Shown: positions 27,048 to 35,861, counted from the stretch's first letter. The stretch: 64,000 nucleotides of DNA from UBA8514 sp034933685 (GCA_034933685.1 JAYFNB010000005.1:186001-250000), one strand, 5' to 3'. The notes: generated by a model from the sequence alone, not told the origin. Numbers and translations: made by a program.

Positions 27048-27263
27048 AACGCACTCCTCCAAATGTCTTATTTCCTTGATATAGTAGTTTTTTTATTTTA
27101 CCACAATTATTTAAAATATTATAGTATAAATATTACGGTTTTTCATGTGTTTTCTCCTTAATTATTTACATAAGTAGTTTTTTTACCTTCGCATTACAGC
27201 CACCGTAGTTTTATACTAATATTAAAGATTTAAATTAATTAGAGCACTAAATTTAAAACTGCG

Positions 27264-27312
27264 AAAAAATAACCCTTTTTGCCATATTCATGGCAAAGAG
27301 GGCTACTTTTTT
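27264..27312 (-). terminator. Terminator after the 4-hydroxy-2-oxovalerate aldolase gene
   Basis: TTTGCCAT and ATGGCAAA with AACCC/GGGCT flanks and T runs on both ends. The rest of the 27048-27343 gap is AT-rich and includes two near-identical stretches, AGTAGTTTTTT at about 27084 and 27173, that could be operators. Confidence 0.7.
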
Positions 27313-27343
27313 AATAAAGGCAATATAGGGGAGTTGCCAGTTA

Positions 27344-28351
27344 TTATTTCTTTAAAGAAAGCTGGTAAGCCACGTCAACAATCATGTCTTCCTGTCCGCC
27401 AACCATTCTGCGTTTACCAAGTTCAACCAAAATATCTCTTGGGTTAAGGTTGAATTTTTCAGCCGCCCTGTAAGTGTGAAGAAGGAAGCTGGAATATACG
27501 CCTGCATAACCAAGCATAAGTGGTGCTGTTTTAATAACCTGTGGACGTTGCATAATCGGCTCAACAATATCCTCTGCCACATCCTGTGTTCCAAAAATAT
27601 CAAGGCCTGTATCGTAGCCAAGTCTGTCAAATACAGCCGCCAAAACTTCAAGCTGAGTATTGCCTGCTCCTGCACCAAGACCACGGCATGTTGCATCAAT
27701 ATAGGTTGCGCCTGCCTCAACAGCAGCAATAGAGTTTGCAATCGCAAGGCCAAGGTTGTTGTGCGCATGGAAACCAACTGGTATGTTTAAGCCATCAATA
27801 AGACACTGAACTCTTTGTGTTACTTCGTTTGGCAATAAATGTCCTGATGAATCCGCAAGGTTAATATAATCTGCACCAGCGGCTTCAAATATTTTAGCCT
27901 GTTCAAGTAACTTTTCAGGGCTTGCCATATGTACCATCATAAGGAAACCAACAGCCATCATGCCCATTTTTTTAGCCGCCTGAATATGCTGAATGCCAAC
28001 ATCTGCCTCTGTGCAGTGAGTTGCAACACGAACCACTCTTGCACCATTTTCATAAGCTTCTTCAAGGTCTTCTATAGTAGCAATGCCCGGTATAAGAAGA
28101 ACACACTGCTTTGCGTTTTTAATTACTTTGCTTGCAGCTTTAATTAAATCCATTTCATTGTATTTTGAAAAGCCGTAGTTGATGGTTGAACCTGTAATTC
28201 CGTCACCATGGGCGCATTCAATAATGCTTACGCCAACCTTATCGAGTCCGCCTGCAATAGCTGTTACCTGTTCAGGAGAAAAGCTATGGCTTACAGCGTG
28301 GCTTCCGTCACGCAATGTTGTATCTACAATGTTAATTTTGCGTTTTTCCAT
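27344..28351 (-). CDS. 4-hydroxy-2-oxovalerate aldolase
   Basis: 335 residues of the DmpG/MhpE DRE-TIM family. The N-terminus carries the IVDTTLRDGSHAVSHSF motif (TLRDG metal and catalytic site), then VGFHAHNNLGLAIANSI with the metal-binding HAHN near 200, and a C-terminal communication domain with YQLSLKK at the end. It splits 4-hydroxy-2-oxopentanoate into pyruvate and acetaldehyde, which is channelled to the partner dehydrogenase. Its ATG is one base after the dehydrogenase stop. No hydratase (MhpD) lies nearby. Confidence 0.95.
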   Translation of the reverse strand: MEKRKINIVDTTLRDGSHAVSHSFSPEQVTAIAGGLDKVGVSIIECAHGDGITGSTINYGFSKYNEMDLIKAASKVIKNAKQCVLLIPGIATIEDLEEAYENGARVVRVATHCTEADVGIQHIQAAKKMGMMAVGFLMMVHMASPEKLLEQAKIFEAAGADYINLADSSGHLLPNEVTQRVQCLIDGLNIPVGFHAHNNLGLAIANSIAAVEAGATYIDATCRGLGAGAGNTQLEVLAAVFDRLGYDTGLDIFGTQDVAEDIVEPIMQRPQVIKTAPLMLGYAGVYSSFLLHTYRAAEKFNLNPRDILVELGKRRMVGGQEDMIVDVAYQLSLKK

Positions 28352-28352
28352 T

Positions 28353-29228
28353 TTAAATTTCCTCCTTATTTAAAATTTTTGCAGCAAGCTTTTCAGCAAC
28401 TGCAATAGCGGCAGAGTTTATAATGTCCAAGTTGCCTGAATATTTAGGAAGGAAGTCTCCTGCCCCTTCAACCTGAATAATAACAGTAACCTTATTTCCT
28501 TCTACAATAGGAGGAACACGAAGCTGATAGCCTGGTGTATACTGCTGTACCTCTGCAATTCTTTTGTTAACTGCTTCAATAATTGCTTTTTCATCTGGAT
28601 TTTTAACAATTGTGTAAATAGTATTGCACATCATTACCGGTGGCTCTGCTGGGTTAAGAATAATAATCGCCTTAGCTTTGTCTGCTCCGCCAACAATTTC
28701 AAGACCTTTTCTTGTTGTTTGCGTAAATTCGTCAATACTTGCTCTTGTTCCAGGACCTGCACTTTTTGAAGAAAGACTTGCAACAATTTCAGCATACTCT
28801 ACATCTGCAACTTCGTTTATAGCATTTACAATAGGAATTGTAGCCTGACCGCCGCATGTAACCATGTTAAAGTTGTCTACATCCTGTAATTTATCAAGAT
28901 TCACGCAAGGTACCACGTATGGCCCAACAGCCGCTGGTGTCATGTCAATGGCAATTTTCCCTGCCGCTTTAAGTATAGGTGCATTCACAAGATGGGCACT
29001 TGCAAGGGTTGCATCAAACACAATTTTAACATCCGGGTCATCTGCAACAGCCTGAACACCGCCTGTAGATGTTTTAAATCCCATTTTTTCAGCTCTTACT
29101 AAGCCTTCACTTTCAACAATTCCTGTCATAAAGTGCATTTGAAGATGCTTACTTTTAATCACCTTATACATAAGATCTGTTCCGATATTACCAGGCCCGA
29201 TAATACCAACTTTAATTCTGTCTTCCAT
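28353..29228 (-). CDS. Acetaldehyde dehydrogenase (acetylating)
   Basis: 291 residues of the MhpF/DmpF type. NAD-binding GIIGPGNIGTDLMYKV at the N-terminus, catalytic cysteine in VTCGGQATIP near residue 126, and NPAEPPVMMCNTIY near 207. It turns acetaldehyde and CoA into acetyl-CoA with NAD. It is coupled to the aldolase gene and preceded by an IclR regulator gene 66 bp upstream. Confidence 0.95.
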   Translation of the reverse strand: MEDRIKVGIIGPGNIGTDLMYKVIKSKHLQMHFMTGIVESEGLVRAEKMGFKTSTGGVQAVADDPDVKIVFDATLASAHLVNAPILKAAGKIAIDMTPAAVGPYVVPCVNLDKLQDVDNFNMVTCGGQATIPIVNAINEVADVEYAEIVASLSSKSAGPGTRASIDEFTQTTRKGLEIVGGADKAKAIIILNPAEPPVMMCNTIYTIVKNPDEKAIIEAVNKRIAEVQQYTPGYQLRVPPIVEGNKVTVIIQVEGAGDFLPKYSGNLDIINSAAIAVAEKLAAKILNKEEI

Positions 29229-29294
29229 TTTCTAAACTCCCTTCATATTAAAAAACTGAACCTTAACAGTATCACTAAAACTAAATCGAATTTT

Positions 29295-30065
29295 TTATCC
29301 TCTGTGACCAAGCTGATGAGATATATCCGCCGCACATTCTATAACATCACGAGCCATATTCACTATCACATCATCAGTCATTCTGTTTGCCATGCCAGAT
29401 AGACTTATAGCCGCAACCGGTTCTTTTTTATAGTTAAATATAGGTGCGGCAACACATTTAAGCCCAATCTCTATCTCCTCATCATCCATTGCATATCCTC
29501 TTTGTCTAACAATTTCAAGGTTTTTTGCAAGCTCAGTTTCATCTTTAATAGACTTAGGTGTTTTAATTGAAAACCCCTTGGAAACGATGTACTTTCTGGC
29601 ATATTCCCATGGCAGATAGGCCAGCATAGCCTTACCAACACCTGTGCAACTCATAGGTGCACGTTTACCAACTTGGGAATATGTGATAAGAAAATCGGGC
29701 ATATCAAACTTATCAATATACACAACCTCGCCCTCGTAATGGGTGGCAAGATGTACCGTCTGGCCATATCTTTTAGAAATTTTTTCGCAAAAAGGTCTTG
29801 CCTCATTGCGCAAATCCATGCGCTTTTCCACAGTACAACCCATTTCAAAAAGCTTCATTCCAAGCTTATACTTTTTGGTTTCGCAATTTTGTTCCAAATA
29901 CCCATAGGAAACCAATGTGTTAACAAGGCCATACACTGTGCTTTTGCTAAGACCCATGCATTCCGAAATCTCCGAAATACCCATATCCTTTTTTCTGTTG
30001 AAATGTTCTAAAATATCCATGGCTCTAGCCACAGACTGGATTATTACGCCTTCAGAATTTGCCAT
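29295..30065 (-). CDS. IclR family transcriptional regulator
   Basis: 256 residues from the ATG at 30065; an upstream GTG would add three residues. N-terminal winged helix (SVARAMDILEHFNRKKDMGISEISECMGLSKSTVYGLVNTL) and a C-terminal IclR effector domain with SCTGVGKAMLAYLP and GYAMDDEEIEIGLKCVAAPIF. It is the first gene of the operon with the acetaldehyde dehydrogenase and aldolase and probably controls them and itself through TTCG/CGAA repeats near its start. Confidence 0.93.
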   Translation of the reverse strand: MANSEGVIIQSVARAMDILEHFNRKKDMGISEISECMGLSKSTVYGLVNTLVSYGYLEQNCETKKYKLGMKLFEMGCTVEKRMDLRNEARPFCEKISKRYGQTVHLATHYEGEVVYIDKFDMPDFLITYSQVGKRAPMSCTGVGKAMLAYLPWEYARKYIVSKGFSIKTPKSIKDETELAKNLEIVRQRGYAMDDEEIEIGLKCVAAPIFNYKKEPVAAISLSGMANRMTDDVIVNMARDVIECAADISHQLGHRG

Positions 30066-30082
30066 TGGCTCCACCTCGCATT

Positions 30083-30106
30083 TTCGTTAATCGCGAACAC
30101 CTTTCG
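30083..30106. promoter_or_regulatory. Possible IclR operator
   Basis: TTCG-N7-CGAA at 30083-30097 overlaps CGAA-N5-TTCG at 30094-30106, giving three evenly placed half-sites between the promoter and the start of the IclR gene. No experiment supports binding. Confidence 0.4.
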
Positions 30107-30124
30107 TAATTTGTTTATATTTAT

Positions 30125-30153
30125 ATTATCCTCTCACCAACAGAATTTGTCAA
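30125..30153 (-). promoter_or_regulatory. Promoter of the iclR-aldolase operon
   Basis: TTGACA at 30153-30148, a 17-base spacer and GATAAT at 30130-30125. Confidence 0.8.
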
Positions 30154-30176
30154 TAGTAAAATCTCATTTTTCAACA

Positions 30177-30209
30177 AAAAAAAGGAGTGGCATAAACCAC
30201 TCCTTTTGT
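30177..30209. terminator. Terminator after lysS
   Basis: AAAGGAGTGG and CCACTCCTTT with a loop of about six bases and T8 on the minus strand, 12 bp after the lysS stop. Confidence 0.9.
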
Positions 30210-30220
30210 TCATCACTATT

Positions 30221-31729
30221 TTATTGCAAAGGCTTCATTGTTGGGAACAAAATTACATCCCTAATAGAAACAGATTCTGTAAGTAGCATTACAAATCTGT
30301 CAATGCCTATGCCAAGTCCGCCTGTTGGAGGCATACCATATTCAAGGGCACACATAAAGTCTTCGTCAATCATATTTGCTTCATCATCCCCTGCGGCACG
30401 CATAGCTTCCTGATGTTCAAATCTCTTTCTTTGGTCAATAGGGTCATTAAGCTCGCTGTAAGCATTTCCATATTCACGTCCTACAATAAAAAGCTCAAAA
30501 CGCTCTGTATATTCAGGCTTAGATGGCTTTCTTTTTGTAAGCGGAGAAATTTCCACAGGATAATCTATAATAAATGTAGGCTGAATAAGGTTCTTCTCAA
30601 CAAATTCTTCAAAGAAAAGGTTTAAAATATCGCCTTTTTCGTGACGAGCCTCAAATTCAACATGTTTTTCTTTAGCAATAGCCTTAGCTTCTGCTGTATC
30701 TTTAATTTCATCAAAGTCTACACCGGCAAACTGCTTAACCGCATCCACCATAGTTAGCCTTGCGAAAGGTTTTTCAAGGTCAATTTCATGTCCGCCATAG
30801 TTAACTGTCAATTTGCCATTAACAGCCTTGGCAACATGTCTAAACATTCCTTCTGTAATGTCCATCATGCCATTGTAGTCGGTATATGCCTGATAAAGCT
30901 CCATAAGTGTAAACTCTGGGTTATGTCTTACAGATACACCCTCGTTTCTAAATACACGACCAATTTCATACACTCTTTCAAAGCCGCCAACAATAAGCCT
31001 TTTAAGCGGAAGCTCAAGGGCAATACGGCAGTACATATCAATGTCCAGCGCATTGTGGTGTGTAATGAATGGCCTTGCAGACGCACCACCTGCGATTGTT
31101 TGCAATACAGGTGTTTCAACCTCAAGGAAGCCTTTTGTGTCAAGAAAATTTCTTATTTCTCTAATAATTGCAGAACGCTTGAAAAAAACGTCTTTAACTT
31201 CTGGGTTTACAATTAAATCCATATATCTTTGACGGTATCTTAATTCTTGATCTTTAAGGCCATGGAATTTTTCAGGTAAAATCTGAAGGCTCTTACTTAA
31301 AAGCAGCACCTCTGTAGCATGAACTGAAATTTCACCCATTTTTGTTGTGAAAACCGTACCCTTCAATCCAACAATATCGCCAATATCGTATTTTTTAAAA
31401 TCTGCATAGCTTTCTTCACCAATATCGTTACGGCTAACGTATGCTTGCATTTTTCCGTTTCTGTCTTGAATGTTACAGAAGCTGGCCTTGCCCATAATAC
31501 GTTTTGCCATAAGACGGCCGGCGATAGTTACTTCCTTGCCTTCAAGCTCTGCATAGTTTTCAACTATTTCGTTGCTATGTTTATCTACAGGGTATTTTAC
31601 TATTTCAAAAGGGTCTCTGCCCTCTTCCTGCAATTTGTCAAGTTTTTCTCTTCTTACCTTTAGAAGTTCGCTAAGTTCTTCTTGGCTTACCTGAACTTCC
31701 ATTGGCTCATCATTTGTATCGTGTGCCAC
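30221..31729 (-). CDS. lysS: Lysine--tRNA ligase, class II
   Basis: 502 residues from the GTG at 31729, with AAGGAGG eight bases upstream; a TTG further up would overlap greA and lacks a ribosome site. OB-fold anticodon domain (about 55-170), then the class II core with RVYEIGRVFRNEGVSVRHNPEFTLMELY near 255-285 and GLGIGIDRFVMLLT near the end. It charges tRNA-Lys. It follows greA by 13 bp, the common clostridial greA-lysS order. Confidence 0.97.
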   Translation of the reverse strand: MAHDTNDEPMEVQVSQEELSELLKVRREKLDKLQEEGRDPFEIVKYPVDKHSNEIVENYAELEGKEVTIAGRLMAKRIMGKASFCNIQDRNGKMQAYVSRNDIGEESYADFKKYDIGDIVGLKGTVFTTKMGEISVHATEVLLLSKSLQILPEKFHGLKDQELRYRQRYMDLIVNPEVKDVFFKRSAIIREIRNFLDTKGFLEVETPVLQTIAGGASARPFITHHNALDIDMYCRIALELPLKRLIVGGFERVYEIGRVFRNEGVSVRHNPEFTLMELYQAYTDYNGMMDITEGMFRHVAKAVNGKLTVNYGGHEIDLEKPFARLTMVDAVKQFAGVDFDEIKDTAEAKAIAKEKHVEFEARHEKGDILNLFFEEFVEKNLIQPTFIIDYPVEISPLTKRKPSKPEYTERFELFIVGREYGNAYSELNDPIDQRKRFEHQEAMRAAGDDEANMIDEDFMCALEYGMPPTGGLGIGIDRFVMLLTESVSIRDVILFPTMKPLQ

Positions 31730-31742
31730 TTTTGGTTCCTCC

Positions 31743-32228
31743 TTATTTGTTACCGTTAAGTATCTCAATTACCTTAAACTCTATTTCGCCTTCTGGTGCT
31801 GTAATAACTACTGTTTCACCTGTTTTATGGCCTAAAAGACCCATACCAACAGGAGACTCATTGGATATTTTGCCATCCATTGGGTCAGCCTCGGCAGAGC
31901 CAACAATTGTGTAATCAACCTCTTCATCAAACTCTACATCAAAAAGTCTAACAGTACAGCCTACGCTGATAACGTCTTTGCTAACTTCTTCTTCATCAAT
32001 AACTTCTGCATTGCGAAGCATTTTTTCAAGAAAAACAATTCTTGCTTCAATTTCTGCCTGTTCCTCTTTTGCGGAGTCATATTCGGCATTTTCAGATAAG
32101 TCGCCCTGTCCACGAGCTTCTTTAATTTTTTCGGCCACATCTTTTCTTCTAACAGTTTTTAACTCTTCAAGTTCCTCTTCTCTTTTCTTGAGGCCTTCAT
32201 ATGTCAAAACAACTTTCTTTTCTGACAT
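31743..32228 (-). CDS. greA: Transcription elongation factor GreA
   Basis: 161 residues: N-terminal antiparallel coiled coil (about 8-80, VRRKDVAEKIKEARGQGDLSENAEYDSAKEEQAEIEAR) with the acidic tip, and a C-terminal FKBP-like domain. It rescues backtracked RNA polymerase by stimulating transcript cleavage. AAGGAGTGGAGTAG precedes the ATG. It has its own consensus promoter and a stable hairpin in the 5' untranslated region. Confidence 0.97.
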   Translation of the reverse strand: MSEKKVVLTYEGLKKREEELEELKTVRRKDVAEKIKEARGQGDLSENAEYDSAKEEQAEIEARIVFLEKMLRNAEVIDEEEVSKDVISVGCTVRLFDVEFDEEVDYTIVGSAEADPMDGKISNESPVGMGLLGHKTGETVVITAPEGEIEFKVIEILNGNK

Positions 32229-32268
32229 CTACTCCACTCCTTCTCTATTCTTAGCTGACAAATATAAG

Positions 32269-32293
32269 GAACACTCTGATTTACAGAGTGTTC
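32269..32293 (-). other. Stable hairpin in the greA 5' untranslated region
   Basis: GAACACTCTG and CAGAGTGTTC form a perfect 10-bp stem with a five-base loop, about 40 bases before the greA start and just after the expected transcription start. No T tract follows, so it is not an obvious terminator. Confidence 0.6.
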
Positions 32294-32310
32294 TCCTAAG
32301 CGTTTATGAA

Positions 32311-32339
32311 ATTATACCCCACAAGGCCACTATTGTCAA
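32311..32339 (-). promoter_or_regulatory. Sigma-A promoter of greA-lysS
   Basis: TTGACA at 32339-32334, a 17-base spacer and TATAAT at 32316-32311. The -35 element overlaps the stop codon of the upstream gene. Confidence 0.9.
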
Positions 32340-33241
32340 CGATTTATCTGTTTTACAACCAACTGCGGTTTGTGCATATAACCCAGTATTTTCTTAGTCT
32401 CCGTTGGCACGCATTTGCCCTTTAGCGCAGCATACAAGTCGCTGTTTTTAATGAAAATTAGTGCTTCAATCCCGCGGGAATCAGTTTCTTCATGGGAAAT
32501 TTCTGCCTTAAAATTTGTTACTATAAACAAATCTGTTCGTTTTTGTATCATACGGGCAACCTTTGCCAAATACCCCGAAGCTTCAATAAAAATGCTTCCA
32601 CGTTTAAATGCATAGTCATAGTTTTCCATATCTGCACTACAATTTATAATAACATCGCCATCTGCCATAAGGGTACTTTTAGGGCTGGAAAAACATTCAA
32701 CAATAAGCCCTGTTTCCTCGTAAATTGCATTAATTATGTCTTTAAGCCCTTCCTTTCGGCAAGTGTAAATGCTCAAATGGTTAACCTCTGCTTTTATAGC
32801 TTCAAGCACTGCAACGGTATTAAAATTATATCCGTCTATAAGTACTACTTCGGCTGTTGCAAGGTCTACATTTTTTGTTTCGGCGGCACTTTTAAGCAGT
32901 TGGTCTGCAAAAATTGCATTTGCCAATCCACCCTTTGCTTCCATAAATCCAAATGGAACAGCAATGTTATCTGGGTTTAGTATAACCTTTATTTCCTTTT
33001 CCATAAGCAATGCACAGGCTTTTTTCAAAATCCTAATCCTAAGTGACTGGTTATCTTCCTTTTCTGTAATAGGCAATGTAATTTTCAAGCCGCTTTCGCC
33101 AAGCATTGTAACTTCTTCAATTTTAAGCGGAACAGCAGCCATTAGGTACTTTGTTTGCAGCGATTTTGGTAATTTTTGCACAAATCTGCTTATCCACAGG
33201 TTTTCACCGTCTTTAATATACCCAATTTCAGCAAATTTCAT
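32336..33241 (-). CDS. Conserved-looking protein of unknown function with a possible Rossmann-like domain
   Basis: 301 residues, soluble, no signal peptide. Residues about 130-235 alternate strands and helices: VVLIDGYNFNTVAVLEAIKA, then HLSIYTCRKEGLKDIINAIY, GDVIINCSADMENYDYAFKRGSIFIEASGYLAKV. This resembles a nucleotide-binding fold, though the usual glycine-rich loop is absent. I do not recognise the family. It lies between dusB and greA, but its own ribosome site (AGGGATG) is weak and terminator hairpins flank it. Confidence 0.75.
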   Translation of the reverse strand: MKFAEIGYIKDGENLWISRFVQKLPKSLQTKYLMAAVPLKIEEVTMLGESGLKITLPITEKEDNQSLRIRILKKACALLMEKEIKVILNPDNIAVPFGFMEAKGGLANAIFADQLLKSAAETKNVDLATAEVVLIDGYNFNTVAVLEAIKAEVNHLSIYTCRKEGLKDIINAIYEETGLIVECFSSPKSTLMADGDVIINCSADMENYDYAFKRGSIFIEASGYLAKVARMIQKRTDLFIVTNFKAEISHEETDSRGIEALIFIKNSDLYAALKGKCVPTETKKILGYMHKPQLVVKQINR

Positions 33242-33286
33242 TTCAGCACATCCCTAACATTTTAAAACATGTATATGCTTTTTTGC

Positions 33287-33323
33287 AAATAAAAAGACCT
33301 TGGTAATAACCAAAGTCTTGGGT
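33287..33323 (-). terminator. Terminator after dusB
   Basis: AAGACTTTGGT and ACCAAGGTCTT pair closely and are followed by TTTTTATTTG on the minus strand, 17 bp past the dusB stop. Confidence 0.85.
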
Positions 33324-33340
33324 TGAAAAAAATAATTTAA

Positions 33341-34297
33341 TTATAAATAGTACTCCTTAATCATTGCTTCAATTTGTTCAAAACTGGTTGCGGTGTTTAT
33401 CTTTCCTCGCATTTCCGCCGCACCCTTCATTCCCTTTGTATAATCCGATAAATGCCTGCGCATTTCCCTAACACCTGTGTACTCACCCTTGTAGTCAATT
33501 AGCATTTTTGCATGGCGCAGTGCCATGTTAGCACGTTCCGCACTTGTTGGTTCAGGCAAAAGCTCACCTGTTTCAAGGTAGTGTATAATTCGTTTAAAAA
33601 TCCATGGGTTTCCCTGTGAACCACGTCCAACCATTATGGCATCGCAGCCTGTGTGGTCTATCATCGCCTTAGCATCCTGTGGTGTAAATATATCGCCGTT
33701 GCCAATAACAGGTATATCTACAGCCGCCTTTACCGCTTTTATAATATCCCAGTCTGCTTTTCCGCTGTAATACTGTTCACGGGTTCTTCCATGCACTGCC
33801 ACCGCAGAAGCACCATTTTTTTCTGCAATTTTAGCAATTTCAACTGCATTAACGCAGTTGTCATCAAAACCTTTTCTAAACTTTATGGTTACAGGCTTTT
33901 TCTGCACACTTACAAGAGCATGAACGATTTCTCCAACAAGTTCTGGCGTTTTCATTAATGCACTGCCTTCGCCGTTTCTCACTATTTTCGGCGCAGGGCA
34001 CCCCATGTTAACATCAATTATATCAACGGGTGCATCCTCAAGGGTTTTTGCCATGTCTGCCATAATTTTAGGGTCACTGCCAAAAAGCTGTAACGCCACG
34101 GGTCTTTCCCTTGGGTCAACCTCTAACAATTTACCTGTATTTTTGCTCTGGTAAAACATGCCTTTGGCGCTTACCATTTCGCTATATACCAATCCGCAGC
34201 CCATTTCCTTGCATAGTATGCGAAATGGCATATCCGTAACTCCTGCCATGGGTGCAAGAAACACATTGTTTTCCAGCTTTAAATTTCCAATTTTCAT
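33341..34297 (-). CDS. dusB: tRNA-dihydrouridine synthase
   Basis: 318 residues, FMN TIM barrel plus helical tail. APMAGVTDMPFRILCKEMG near 15-33, catalytic cysteine in VNMGCPAPKIVRNGEGSALMK near 97-117, and VHGRTREQYYSGKADW near 168. It reduces uridines in the D-loop of tRNA. Its start is three bases after the stop of coaX copy 1, as in many Clostridia where coaX precedes dusB. Confidence 0.95.
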   Translation of the reverse strand: MKIGNLKLENNVFLAPMAGVTDMPFRILCKEMGCGLVYSEMVSAKGMFYQSKNTGKLLEVDPRERPVALQLFGSDPKIMADMAKTLEDAPVDIIDVNMGCPAPKIVRNGEGSALMKTPELVGEIVHALVSVQKKPVTIKFRKGFDDNCVNAVEIAKIAEKNGASAVAVHGRTREQYYSGKADWDIIKAVKAAVDIPVIGNGDIFTPQDAKAMIDHTGCDAIMVGRGSQGNPWIFKRIIHYLETGELLPEPTSAERANMALRHAKMLIDYKGEYTGVREMRRHLSDYTKGMKGAAEMRGKINTATSFEQIEAMIKEYYL

Positions 34298-34300
34298 AAA

Positions 34301-35074
34301 TCAAAGTCCTTTATTTTTCTCATAAATAATTTTCAGCCCTGTAAGGGTAAGCACAGGGTCGCAAATATCAAAAATCTCTCCATCTGGGTCTATTATTTTT
34401 GCTAATCCGCCTGTTGCAATTACTTTTGCATGGGGTATGTTCAGTTCCTTTTTCAGGGTTTCTATAATGTGTATTGTTTCGCCAATGCGCCCAGCCACAA
34501 TTCCCACTTGCAAACTGCTTACAGTGTCCTTAGCCAAAAAGGTTTGTGGTGCCATTAACTCCACCTTAGGCAGTTGTGCACTTCTTTGATACAACGCATC
34601 TGCACATATTTTAACTCCTGCAGAAATAAAGCCTGTTATAAATTCGCCCTTTTCGTTAACTACATCAAAGGTGTTAGCCGTGCCATAATCTATAACTATA
34701 GCAGGTGTGCCGTAAATTTCCTTTGCGGCAACTAAATCAATAACTCGGTCTACACCTGCGGTTTTTGGATTATCTCGAACGATAACCAAATCCAGTTTCA
34801 TATCAGCACTAACAATCATAGGCTCAACACCAATATATTTTTTAACGCTGTGTGTTAGTGAATACATAATGTTAGGCACAACTGAACCAATTATTACGCC
34901 CTCAACATTTTTTACATCTTTGCCCTCGTCTTCAAAAAAGGAATGGATTGTTATTCCTATTTCATCAGCAGTTTTAGCCATTTCTGTAGACATACGCCAT
35001 GTGCTTAAAAGCTCGTCACCTTCATAAAGGCCAAAAACCATGTTTGTATTTCCAACATCAATTACCAGAACCAT
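34301..35074 (-). CDS. coaX: Type III pantothenate kinase, copy 1
   Basis: 257 residues from the ATG at 35074, chosen for AGGAGG six bases upstream. It phosphorylates pantothenate in the first committed step to CoA. ASKHA motifs: VIDVGNTNMVFG at the N-terminus, AGVDRVIDLVAA near 98, and VIDYGTANTFDVV near 121, where the usual GTATT reads GTANT. It overlaps the end of a second coaX-like gene by 17 bases and precedes dusB. Either copy could be the main enzyme. Confidence 0.93.
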   Translation of the reverse strand: MVLVIDVGNTNMVFGLYEGDELLSTWRMSTEMAKTADEIGITIHSFFEDEGKDVKNVEGVIIGSVVPNIMYSLTHSVKKYIGVEPMIVSADMKLDLVIVRDNPKTAGVDRVIDLVAAKEIYGTPAIVIDYGTANTFDVVNEKGEFITGFISAGVKICADALYQRSAQLPKVELMAPQTFLAKDTVSSLQVGIVAGRIGETIHIIETLKKELNIPHAKVIATGGLAKIIDPDGEIFDICDPVLTLTGLKIIYEKNKGL

Positions 35075-35861
35075 ATTTAACCTCCTGTAAGTGTGCCTTA
35101 TTTTTTTCATATATTATTTTAAGCCCTTTAAAGGTTAAAAATGGGTCTAATACATCAAATATTTCCTGATTTTCATCAATAGACCTTGCCATACCACCTG
35201 TTGCAATTACCTTAAGGTTTGTATAACCCAGTTCTTTTCGCACATTTTCAATTATGTACTTGGCTTCGCCTATATGGCCATAGTAAATGCCAGATTGTAT
35301 ACAGCTTATAATGTCTCTGCAGTATATACTTTCAGGTTTTTTAATTTCAATTTTAGGTAACTGTGCTGTTTTTAAAAACAGCGCTTCTGCACAAATACTT
35401 ATGCCTGGTGCTGTGATGCCGGTTACAAATTTTCCTCTTTCATCCACCACATCAAAGGTTGTTGCTGTGGAATAGTCTATAACCATAACAGGGCCGCCGT
35501 AAATTTCGTATGCCGCAACCATTTTTGCAATTCTGTCATTTCCCAGCTCGTTAGGGTTTTGCATATCAAGCTCAATATCTGTTTTAAGCTGATTTGTAAC
35601 CAAAATAGGCTCTACGCAAAAATATTTTTTTACCCCTTTAATTAATGAATACATAATATTTGGCACAACTGATGAAATAATAACATCATCAATTTTTTCA
35701 ACTTCAAAGTTATCAAATTTAAGAAATCTTAAAAGTGTGGTGCCAATTTCATCTGAAGTCTTCATGCTGTCAGTTGTCATTCTCCAGCTTGCAATTAAAA
35801 AATCATCTTCATATACGCCTAAAAGAATTTCGGTGTTGCCCACATCAATTACCAGAATCAT
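35058..35861 (-). CDS. Type III pantothenate kinase paralogue, copy 2
   Basis: 267 residues, homologous to the next gene end to end. The three acidic catalytic positions are kept (VIDVGNTEILLG, LGNDRIAKMVAA, VIDYSTATTFDVV), but the phosphate-binding GTATT reads STATT and the first motif reads NTE rather than NTN. It has a C-terminal extension of about ten residues. Tandem coaX genes are unusual; this copy may be a variant kinase or a partner subunit. An AT-rich leader of about 150 bases precedes it. Confidence 0.85.
   Translation of the reverse strand: MILVIDVGNTEILLGVYEDDFLIASWRMTTDSMKTSDEIGTTLLRFLKFDNFEVEKIDDVIISSVVPNIMYSLIKGVKKYFCVEPILVTNQLKTDIELDMQNPNELGNDRIAKMVAAYEIYGGPVMVIDYSTATTFDVVDERGKFVTGITAPGISICAEALFLKTAQLPKIEIKKPESIYCRDIISCIQSGIYYGHIGEAKYIIENVRKELGYTNLKVIATGGMARSIDENQEIFDVLDPFLTFKGLKIIYEKNKAHLQEVKYGSGN

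Noticed and set aside
31730..31768. Longer LysS from a TTG inside greA
   Set aside because: No ribosome site before it; the GTG at 31729 has AAGGAGG at good spacing.
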